Positions 1 to 6,105 of a stretch of 11,620 nucleotides of DNA are shown here, piece by piece (position 1 is the stretch's first letter; the number at the start of each line of letters is the position of its first letter). The stretch is taken from NCBI GenBank assembly GCA_003520105.1, contig DOVL01000095.1, positions 1 to 11,620 on the forward strand. The letters run 5' to 3'. The stretch comes from Lachnospiraceae bacterium. Lineage in GTDB: Bacteria; Bacillota; Clostridia; Lachnospirales; Lachnospiraceae. The notes under the pieces were generated by a model. It was not told the origin of the DNA. It worked only from the letters and a program-made list of their open reading frames with translations, and ran no database searches. A program made the position numbers and the translations under genes.

Positions 1-1186
1 TGATCATACCGATAGCCATCTCATCAGCGATGATACCGGAAATAGTTGTTGCCTTGGTATCACCCGGAATAGCTATCATATCAAGACCCACTGAACAAAC
101 GCATGTCATCGCCTCAAGCTTCTCAATCGTAAGTGCGCCCTTCTCGGCAGCCTCGATCATACCTGCATCCTCACTGACAGGGATGAATGCACCTGAAAGT
201 CCTCCAACATATGAAGAAGCCATAATACCGCCCTTCTTAACCTGATCATTAAGAAGCGCAAGTGCAGCTGTTGTTCCCGGTGCACCGGCATATTCCACAC
301 CGATCTCATGAAGGATATCTGCAACCGAATCACCTACAGCCGGTGTAGGAGCCAGTGAAAGATCTACAATACCGAAAGGTACACCGAGTCTCTTTGATGC
401 TTCTCTTGCAACAAGCTGACCAACTCTTGTGATCTTAAATGCAGTTTTCTTGATAGTCTCGCAGAGCACCTCAAAGCTTTCGCCTCTAACCTCTTCAAGA
501 GCTGTCTTAACAACTCCCGGACCTGAAACTCCGACATTTATAATTCTGTCAGCCTCGGTTACGCCATGGAAAGCTCCTGCCATAAACGGATTATCATCAG
601 GAGCATTGCAAAATACAACAAACTTTGCGCAGCCGATGGAACCGTTATCAGCTGTCAGTTCAGCAGCTTCTCTTATCTTCTCACCGATAAGTTTAACCGC
701 ATCCATATTTATTCCTGTTTTTGTCGATCCGCAGTTAACAGAGCTGCAAACTACATTTGTCTCTGCAAGAGCCTTCGGAATTGATTCAATAAGCAGCTTG
801 TCAGCAGGTGTCATTCCCTTACTTACAAGTGCAGAATAACCGCCGATGAAATTAACGCCAACCTCGGCAGCGGCTCTGTCGAGTGTTTTAGCGATCATAA
901 CAAAATCATCTGTGGTCTTACAAACAGAACCACCAACTATAGCGATCGGTGTAACCGAAATTCTCTTATGAACTATTGGAATTCCGTACATTTTAGTGAT
1001 CTCGTCACCTGTACGAACAAGATCCTTAGCACTTTCTGTTATCTTCTTATATATTTTATCGCAGGTTTCTTCAACATCCTTACCTACGCAGTCAAGCAGA
1101 CTGATACCCATGGTGATCGTTCTGACATCCAGGTTCATCCTGCTGACCATATTATTTGTTTCTAAAACTTCATTTAATGTTATCAT
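1..1186 (-). CDS. UPF0210 / DUF711 (PFL-like) family protein, C-terminus beyond the window
   Basis: Partial gene: 395 codons are present and the frame is still open at base 1, so the C-terminal end is outside the window. The family is usually about 450 residues, so some 55-60 are missing. The protein begins [20 protein letters not shown] and contains runs typical of UPF0210, such as [31 protein letters not shown] and [14 protein letters not shown]. The family is distantly related to the pyruvate formate-lyase/glycyl radical fold, but its reaction is unknown and I assign none. The start at 1186 is chosen because a GGAG lies at 1193-1196, six bases upstream; an in-frame ATG at 1198 overlaps that site and is less likely. 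The gene follows the ACT protein by 73 bases, the usual partnership for this family, which suggests the ACT protein modulates it. Identity is confident, function is not. Confidence 0.9.
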   Translation of the reverse strand, partial: MITLNEVLETNNMVSRMNLDVRTITMGISLLDCVGKDVEETCDKIYKKITESAKDLVRTGDEITKMYGIPIVHKRISVTPIAIVGGSVCKTTDDFVMIAKTLDRAAAEVGVNFIGGYSALVSKGMTPADKLLIESIPKALAETNVVCSSVNCGSTKTGINMDAVKLIGEKIREAAELTADNGSIGCAKFVVFCNAPDDNPFMAGAFHGVTEADRIINVGVSGPGVVKTALEEVRGESFEVLCETIKKTAFKITRVGQLVAREASKRLGVPFGIVDLSLAPTPAVGDSVADILHEIGVEYAGAPGTTAALALLNDQVKKGGIMASSYVGGLSGAFIPVSEDAGMIEAAEKGALTIEKLEAMTCVCSVGLDMIAIPGDTKATTISGIIADEMAIGMI

Positions 1187-1224
1187 GTTTATCTCCATTT
1201 CAAATACGTATTTACAGATCACGC

Positions 1225-1252
1225 ATTATCATTTAATTCCGTCTAATCCCAA
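1225..1252 (-). promoter_or_regulatory. possible promoter for the UPF0210 gene
   Basis: On the minus strand TTGGGA (1247-1252) and GATAAT (1225-1230) are separated by 16 bases, a fair sigma-A-like match. It sits in the 73-base gap between the ACT and UPF0210 genes. A 12-bp perfect palindrome, AAATACGTATTT (1202-1213), lies just downstream and could be an operator. The genes may equally be co-transcribed, in which case this is chance. Confidence 0.25.
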
Positions 1253-1259
1253 TATATCA

Positions 1260-1532
1260 TTAAATACGATGCATAACATCAAATATTTCTTCCTTCTGTG
1301 CCTTGATCTCAACACCGATCTCATGACCAACGGAAGCAAGTTCTGACGCAAGCTCATCATGCGATTTGATCGATCCGGAAGCATCTACAAGCATCATCAT
1401 GTTAAAATACCCCTGCATGGTAGTCTGTGTGATATCACAGATATTGATATTATTGCTTGCAAGATAAGTACAAACCTTAGCTATGATTCCTACTGTGTCC
1501 TTACCTATAACCGTTATTACTGTTCTGTTCAT
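1260..1532 (-). CDS. ACT domain protein, UPF0237 family
   Basis: A 90-residue protein that is essentially one ACT domain, a small ligand-binding fold that often senses amino acids. It opens with MNRTVITVIGKDTVGIIAKV, has NINICDITQT at about 29-38 and GYFNMMMLVD at 41-50, and ends IFDVMHRI, the C-terminal signature of UPF0237. The frame is open for nine more codons upstream (ATG at 1559). The start at 1532 is preferred because GGAGG stands eight bases before it and the resulting length matches the family. There is no fused catalytic domain, so it probably acts as a regulatory subunit or sensor. Its companion is the UPF0210 gene immediately downstream, a pairing conserved across Firmicutes. The 85 bases between it and the hydrolase gene show no convincing promoter, so it may be transcribed from further upstream. 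The ligand is unknown. Confidence 0.92.
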   Translation of the reverse strand: MNRTVITVIGKDTVGIIAKVCTYLASNNINICDITQTTMQGYFNMMMLVDASGSIKSHDELASELASVGHEIGVEIKAQKEEIFDVMHRI

Positions 1533-1617
1533 AAAAACTTCCTCCGTAAAATATTTCATTACTTGAATTTATAAGTAGCACCTGATGAAAGCGGTGTTAT
1601 TTATCTACATTAAAATA

Positions 1618-2418
1618 CTATGACAACTCATACAGACTGTCAGGCTTGTCTCGAAAGGCAGTATGTAGATCAAAATCCTTCACGTCATTAGTGAAAGGAT
1701 TGTCAGAAATCTCGCACTTTACAGCCTCATAAGCAAGCTCAGGCAGATTGTTTTCTTTACTCAGATGACCAAGTATTATTGTTTTGATATGGTCATTCAG
1801 GAGACGCTTAATGAATCTTCCCGACGCCTCATTTGAGAGATGTCCTCTCTCTCCGAGTATTCTTCTCTTGAGTGCATAGGAATAAGGTCCGACCTCAAGC
1901 ATCCTTATATCGTGATTGGCCTCTATCAGGAGTATATCACTGTCTGCAAGACATTTCACCAGGTAATCATTAAAATCTCCGAGATCTGTTGCAACCGATA
2001 CCTTGTTTTTTCCGTCTTCAAAGGAAAAACAAACCGGTTCATAGGCATCATGCCAGATAGAATGCGGTTCTATGGTCAGATCACCAACCTTAAAATCCAC
2101 ATCACTGCTTATTGTCTTAAACAGCCCCTGATCAATCTTACCAAGCGAAGTAACTTCACTTATACCTTTAACCGTCCCTGAAGTGGCATATATAGGCATT
2201 CCATATTTTCTGGCCAGTACACCCAGACCCTTGATGTGATCACTATGCTCGTGAGTTACTACAATGGCATCCAGATCAGCTCCGGTCATTCCTACGGTTC
2301 TGAGCCCTTCCTCAATTTTCTTCATACTGAGTCCGGCATCTATAAGAACTGCCGTATCATCAGTACAAACAAGACTTGAATTGCCACTGCTTCCACTGGC
2401 TATATTCATGAATTTCAT
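1618..2418 (-). CDS. metallo-beta-lactamase-fold hydrolase, YycJ/WalJ type
   Basis: A 266-residue cytoplasmic protein with no signal peptide. It starts MKFMNIASGSSGNSSLV, the N-terminus typical of YycJ/WalJ proteins. The metal-binding motif THEHSDH is at residues 55-61. Further ligand regions are ATDLGD at 143-148, EANHD at 166-170, RGHLSN at 191-196 and LGHLSKENN at 216-224. This points to a dinuclear metal phosphodiesterase or nuclease fold; YycJ of Bacillus has been linked to cell-wall signalling and DNA repair, but the substrate here cannot be read from sequence. The gene is not next to a walRK two-component system, unlike many relatives; it lies 25 bases after the ASKHA gene, probably in the same operon. 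GGTGG lies about seven bases before the ATG at 2418; a second ATG three codons in is the only nearby alternative. Confidence 0.9.
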   Translation of the reverse strand: MKFMNIASGSSGNSSLVCTDDTAVLIDAGLSMKKIEEGLRTVGMTGADLDAIVVTHEHSDHIKGLGVLARKYGMPIYATSGTVKGISEVTSLGKIDQGLFKTISSDVDFKVGDLTIEPHSIWHDAYEPVCFSFEDGKNKVSVATDLGDFNDYLVKCLADSDILLIEANHDIRMLEVGPYSYALKRRILGERGHLSNEASGRFIKRLLNDHIKTIILGHLSKENNLPELAYEAVKCEISDNPFTNDVKDFDLHTAFRDKPDSLYELS

Positions 2419-2443
2419 GTTTTTACCACCATTCTGAATTATT

Positions 2444-3652
2444 CTATCGCTTCGTAAAAGTCAGATTATCACGAAACAGCTCTTCGTATCTCTCGTTACC
2501 ACCCGGCTGAAGAGTTATGATGCTTTTTCTGAAAGAATCATATTTTTCTATATCTCCTGTTATCGCGAGTTTCTCAGCCGCCATAAGAGATGTATTTCCT
2601 GCAACAACAGCCTTACATAAAAGCTTTGAGGGCAGGAGTCCGATAGTTTCCGCATCCGAAAGTGACAGATAGAAGCCAAAACCTCCTGCGATATATAGCT
2701 TCTTTATATCGTCCATGGAAATATCCGACTGTTCAATAAGAAATACGGCAGATGCGTAAATTGCTGCCGTTGCAAGCTGAATCTCTCTTATAATTCTTGC
2801 ATCAAGGTGCAGCTTTGTTCCCGAGATAGTTATATCTCTTCCGTTCTGTATAAAATCATCATCAAGCACAAGGTTTCTGTCAAGTTCTCCACGTTTCAGC
2901 AAATACGCGATTGCGGAAAGCGTTGTTTTGCCATAAATCTTTGAAGCTCGGGTACTGTTCTCAAATGCAGGTCCGCAGGCAGCAGAAAGTGCAAGCATAC
3001 GAGTTCCGTCATTAAGAAGCATTTCTCCGTTAGTACCGAGATCGATAAGCATCTCTCCGGCAACTAGGCTCATACCGGATGAATCACCGGTTGTTTCGTT
3101 ATTTAGCCAATGGATAAACATAGCACCGGCAGCACTGTCAGCTCCGATAAATGCTGAAGCCCCCGGAAGAACATGGCAGGTAATATTTCCGTTAAGAGTA
3201 ATAATACTCTCCTCATTAAAAGGCATATCAAAAGGAGCCTTGCCAAGACTCGTTATATTCTTACCGAGTATTATAGAGGCCATGGCTGTATTAGCAGTGA
3301 TCACCGCTCTGTCGATCACGTTCTGCCTTTTATCCTTATCTGTAAGGCATGTCTGATCAACCTCATCATCATCATCATCATCATCATCTGCTGCTGATTC
3401 GCTACTCGATAGATCCAGCTTTCCTATCATACTGCTTATGGATCCTTCAATAGCCTCAATGATGCATGTCCTCATATTTGCGAGGTTATCGCCTCTTTCG
3501 GACAGAGTTATCCTGGAGATTACATCCGAACCAAATCTGCTCTGCGGATTAAGAAAACCGTCTTTAATTATTACTCTGTTTTCCTCATCAATTAAGGAAA
3601 CTGCCACCGTTGTAGTACCTACATCGATGGCAGCAAATATCTTATTCCCCAT
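2444..3652 (-). CDS. stand-alone ASKHA (DUF4445) protein related to corrinoid-protein reductive activators
   Basis: A 402-residue ATPase-like protein of the ASKHA superfamily. Signs of the DUF4445/RACE family are AAIDVGTTTVAVSLID (phosphate-1 loop, residues 7-22), NPQSRFGSDVISRI (35-48), ITANTAMASIILG (118-130), DLGTNGEM (204-211), ACGPAFE (225-231), AGGFGFYLSLSDAETIGLLP (322-341) and AGNTSL (351-356). Full-length relatives of about 600 residues carry an N-terminal [2Fe-2S] domain and use ATP to help reduce cobalt in corrinoid methyltransferases. That ferredoxin domain is absent here, so electrons would have to come from a partner, or the job differs. An Asp run (89-96) encoded by eight GAT codons sits in a hydrophilic loop. 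The ATG overlaps the ilvA stop by one base (TAATG) with only a distant AAAGG, suggesting translational coupling to ilvA. Family membership is confident; the substrate is not. Confidence 0.82.
   Translation of the reverse strand: MGNKIFAAIDVGTTTVAVSLIDEENRVIIKDGFLNPQSRFGSDVISRITLSERGDNLANMRTCIIEAIEGSISSMIGKLDLSSSESAADDDDDDDDEVDQTCLTDKDKRQNVIDRAVITANTAMASIILGKNITSLGKAPFDMPFNEESIITLNGNITCHVLPGASAFIGADSAAGAMFIHWLNNETTGDSSGMSLVAGEMLIDLGTNGEMLLNDGTRMLALSAACGPAFENSTRASKIYGKTTLSAIAYLLKRGELDRNLVLDDDFIQNGRDITISGTKLHLDARIIREIQLATAAIYASAVFLIEQSDISMDDIKKLYIAGGFGFYLSLSDAETIGLLPSKLLCKAVVAGNTSLMAAEKLAITGDIEKYDSFRKSIITLQPGGNERYEELFRDNLTFTKR
3365..3388 (-). repeat. trinucleotide microsatellite, eight GAT codons (poly-Asp)
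   Basis: Eight uninterrupted ATC units on the plus strand, read as eight GAT (Asp) codons in the ASKHA gene and flanked by GCA GCA on one side and GAG on the other. Slippage here would change the protein by whole residues without shifting the frame. Confidence 0.97.
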
Positions 3653-4878
3653 TAAAATATTGCCTTTGGTGTTTTCTCAAGAGGTCTGTAACCTGATTTC
3701 TCAAGCCTCTTCATTATCTTTTCCTTATGCTCAGGTCCGAAAGCTTCCATGGTGATAACAAGCTCAACAGCAGAATTTCTGTTAAGAGAAATAAACTGAT
3801 TATGATCAAGCTTGATTATATTACCCTGCTCTTCGGCTATAATACTTGAAACTTTAACAAGTTCGCCCGGCTTATCCGGAAGAAGAACAGAAACTGTAAA
3901 TATTCTGCTTCTTGCGAAAAGTCCGTGCTGAACAACAGATGAAAGTGTGATGACATCCATATTTCCGCCGGAAAGGATACTTACAACCTTCTTATCCTCA
4001 GCCTTAAGATGTTTTAAAGCAGCAACTGTAAGAAGTCCGCTGTTCTCAACTATCATCTTGTGATTCTCTATCATATCAAGGAATGCAACGATGAGCTCGC
4101 TGTCCTCAACTGTTATTATCTCATCAATATTTTCCTTGATGTATGGGAAAATAACGCTTCCCGGAGTTTTTACTGCTGTACCGTCAGCAATTGTATTTAC
4201 AACAGGAAGGGTTGTAACCTCACCCTTCTCAAGAGAAGCCTTCATGCAGCTTGCTCCTGCAGGCTCAACACCGATAACCTTGATATTTGGATTAAGCATC
4301 TTCGCAAGGGTTGAAACACCTGTTGCAAGTCCGCCACCGCCGATTGGTACAAGGATTATATCCACAAAAGGAAGATCCTTAAGGATCTCCATGGCAACCG
4401 TACTCTGTCCTGTGGCAACCTCAAGATCATCAAATGGATGGATGAATGTATATCCTTCTTCCTCAGCAAGTGACAGAGCATATTCGCAGGACTCATCATA
4501 TACATCGCCCTTAAGAATAACCTCTGCACCGAGAGATTTTGTTCTGTTAACCTTTATAAGCGGTGTTGATGTAGGCATTACAATGATTGCCTTACATCCA
4601 TACTCTCTTGCTGCGTAAGCAACACCCTGAGCATGATTACCCGCTGATGCGGTTATAAGTCCTCTGCCTCTCTCGATATCCGACAGCTGACTGGTTTTAT
4701 AATAAGCTCCTCTTATCTTGTATGCACCTGTAAGCTGCATATTCTCAGGTTTGAGGAAAACCTTATTTCCGGTCATCTTGCTGAAATACTCGCTTTCGAT
4801 AAGGCCGGTATTTCTAGCAACCTTTGAAACTATATTGTATGCTTCCTCGCACTTCTCGAGGGTGATTTTCTCCATCAT
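3652..4878 (-). CDS. ilvA: threonine dehydratase (threonine ammonia-lyase) with one C-terminal ACT domain
   Basis: PLP enzyme converting L-threonine to 2-oxobutanoate and ammonia, the entry to isoleucine synthesis or to threonine breakdown. The fold-type II catalytic domain spans about residues 1-320: TGAYKIRGA with the PLP lysine at position 54, SAGNHAQG at 78-85, the phosphate loop GGGGL at 180-184 and SGGN at 303-306. A single ACT domain covers about 326-400. The length of 408 matches the short single-ACT class found in Clostridia rather than the roughly 510-residue E. coli IlvA with two regulatory modules. ACT implies allosteric control, but the effector cannot be told. The start at 4878 is chosen for GAGG eight bases upstream; the frame stays open ten codons further with no ribosome site. 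It begins a new unit after the hairpin and its stop overlaps the ASKHA start. A catabolic role is possible. Confidence 0.93.
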   Translation of the reverse strand: MMEKITLEKCEEAYNIVSKVARNTGLIESEYFSKMTGNKVFLKPENMQLTGAYKIRGAYYKTSQLSDIERGRGLITASAGNHAQGVAYAAREYGCKAIIVMPTSTPLIKVNRTKSLGAEVILKGDVYDESCEYALSLAEEEGYTFIHPFDDLEVATGQSTVAMEILKDLPFVDIILVPIGGGGLATGVSTLAKMLNPNIKVIGVEPAGASCMKASLEKGEVTTLPVVNTIADGTAVKTPGSVIFPYIKENIDEIITVEDSELIVAFLDMIENHKMIVENSGLLTVAALKHLKAEDKKVVSILSGGNMDVITLSSVVQHGLFARSRIFTVSVLLPDKPGELVKVSSIIAEEQGNIIKLDHNQFISLNRNSAVELVITMEAFGPEHKEKIMKRLEKSGYRPLEKTPKAIF

Positions 4879-4914
4879 ATACTCTTCCTCTGTTATTATA
4901 TTAAACATATTTAT

Positions 4915-4979
4915 ATACAGAAAAATATACCCATTCGGTTGTAGATAAAATACGCCCTCATGGGTATATTTTTCTGTAT
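4915..4979 (-). terminator. perfect 20-bp inverted repeat, likely terminator after ftsY and possible ilvA leader hairpin
   Basis: The arms 4915-4934 and 4960-4979 are exact reverse complements (left arm begins ATACAGAAAAATATACCCAT) around a 25-base loop. Read on the minus strand, the core ACCCAT/ATGGGT pairs and runs into TATATTTTT, like an intrinsic terminator; the plus strand gives the same structure, so it could act both ways. The stem is poor in GC and the loop long, so terminator strength is uncertain. It ends 36 bases before the ilvA start and begins 109 bases after the ftsY stop. If ilvA is transcribed from the TATAAT at 4999-5004, the hairpin lies in the ilvA leader and could attenuate it. 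Confidence 0.55.
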
Positions 4980-4998
4980 CTCAGTATACCTCTATTCT

Positions 4999-5025
4999 AT
5001 TATAAACTATATTATTTAACAGCAA
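4999..5025 (-). promoter_or_regulatory. possible ilvA promoter upstream of the hairpin
   Basis: On the minus strand TTGCTG (5020-5025) and a perfect TATAAT (4999-5004) are 15 bases apart, which is short. A start near 4992 would give a leader of about 115 bases containing the inverted repeat. A second TATAAT at 4895-4900, just before the ribosome site, lacks a good -35 element. The whole 4879-5088 gap is very AT-rich, so chance matches are likely. Confidence 0.3.
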
Positions 5026-5088
5026 TATATCTCCCTCATATGTAGTAGAAATACTCACTCAGCACACATATTACTGTTTATTACATGA

Positions 5089-6087
5089 CTAATTAATATC
5101 GAACAGGTCATCGTCCCTTTCGAGGCCTTCGCCAGCTTCGACAAGCCTCTCTACGTCAGACATTTCAGACTCAACACTGAAGTCTGCAAAGAGAGCTGTA
5201 ATAAACTGACTAGGATTGAATTTCTGAAGGTCGTCGATCTTCTCTCCGATACCAATATATTTTACAGGTACCGAAAGCTCTGACTGAATAGCTATCGCAA
5301 TACCGCCCTTAGCTGTACCGTCAAGCTTTGTGATGATAATACCGTCAATCTCGGATACGGTTGAGAACTGTCTAGCCTGCTCAAGAGCATTCTGGCCTGT
5401 TGTACCGTCAAGAACGATAAGTGTCTCAACAGTTGCTTCAGGATATTCCTTACCGATGATCCTTCTCATCTTGGCAAGTTCGTCCATAAGACCCTTTTTG
5501 TTATGAAGACGTCCTGCAGTATCAACAAGAAGTATATCTGTATTTCTTGCCTTGGCAGCAGAAACTGCATCGTAAACAACAGCTGAAGGATCAGAACCCT
5601 CGCTCTGTGCGATTATATCAACCTCTGCACGATCTGCCCAGGTCTTAAGCTGATCGATTGCTGCAGCTCTGAAGGTATCGGCAGCGGCGATAAGAACCTT
5701 CTTGCCTCTCTTCTTGTACTGTGCGGCAAGCTTTCCGATTGAAGTAGTCTTACCTACACCGTTAACTCCTATAACAAATATAACCGATTTCTTCTCTTCG
5801 AAATCATATTCGCTGTCATCGACATCCATCTGATCACGGAGACTGTTTATGATAAGTTCCTTGCACTGAGCAGCGTCCTTGATCTTAAGCTCCTTAACCT
5901 TGGCCTTAACATCATCGATAACCTTCTCCGATGTCTCATATCCCATATCAGCCATTACAAGAGTTTCCTCAAGCTGATCATAGAAATCATCATCTATCTC
6001 ATTGGCTTTAAAGAGATTGCTGAAGCTTTTTGAGATGCTCGTTCTGGTCTTGCTGAGACCTTCCTTCAGTTTCTGAAAAAATCCCAT
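5089..6087 (-). CDS. ftsY: signal recognition particle receptor FtsY
   Basis: A 332-residue SRP-family GTPase that docks ribosome/SRP complexes at the membrane for co-translational insertion of membrane proteins. The helical N domain is at about 1-95 and starts with an amphipathic MGFFQKLKEGL stretch, probably the membrane-contact helix; the long acidic A domain of E. coli FtsY is absent, as is common in Firmicutes. The G domain shows GVNGVGKTT (P-loop, 107-115), DTFRAAA (137-143), DTAGR (189-193), TKLDG (253-257) and GIGEKIDDL (279-287). An acidic tail of about 30 residues follows the usual end of the domain. AGGAGG lies ten bases before the ATG, and only 18 bases separate it from smc, so the two are co-transcribed. 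ffh, which often follows ftsY, is not next here; the hairpin and ilvA come instead. Confidence 0.98.
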   Translation of the reverse strand: MGFFQKLKEGLSKTRTSISKSFSNLFKANEIDDDFYDQLEETLVMADMGYETSEKVIDDVKAKVKELKIKDAAQCKELIINSLRDQMDVDDSEYDFEEKKSVIFVIGVNGVGKTTSIGKLAAQYKKRGKKVLIAAADTFRAAAIDQLKTWADRAEVDIIAQSEGSDPSAVVYDAVSAAKARNTDILLVDTAGRLHNKKGLMDELAKMRRIIGKEYPEATVETLIVLDGTTGQNALEQARQFSTVSEIDGIIITKLDGTAKGGIAIAIQSELSVPVKYIGIGEKIDDLQKFNPSQFITALFADFSVESEMSDVERLVEAGEGLERDDDLFDIN

Positions 6088-6105
6088 ATACTGTTAACCT
6101 CCTGT

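Noticed and set aside
429..839. A 136-codon plus-strand open frame antisense to the UPF0210 gene.
   Set aside because: The minus strand encodes a clearly recognised family across the whole stretch; the low-complexity Ser/Ala/Leu-rich translation is typical of a shadow.
1533..1559. A nine-codon N-terminal extension of the ACT protein from the ATG at 1559.
   Set aside because: GGAGG lies inside this extension and points to the ATG at 1530-1532, and relatives are about 90 residues long.
1533..1617. A TATAAA-like box on the minus strand that might be a promoter for the ACT gene.
   Set aside because: No acceptable -35 element is found at 15-19 bases spacing, and the region is AT-rich.
4091..4618. 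A 175-codon open frame on the plus strand, antisense to ilvA.
   Set aside because: It lies wholly inside a confident gene, its translation resembles no known family, and it has no ribosome site. It is a by-product of codon bias on the other strand.
4879..4908. A ten-codon N-terminal extension of threonine dehydratase from the ATG at 4908.
   Set aside because: The GAGG at 4887-4890 is correctly spaced for the ATG at 4878, and nothing resembling a ribosome site precedes 4908.
4911..4961. A 16-codon minus-strand open frame within the hairpin (MRAYFIYNRMGIFFCI) with three Ile codons, resembling a leader peptide before ilvA.
   Set aside because: No ribosome site precedes either ATG, Ile codons are few and scattered, and most of the frame is dictated by the inverted repeat itself.
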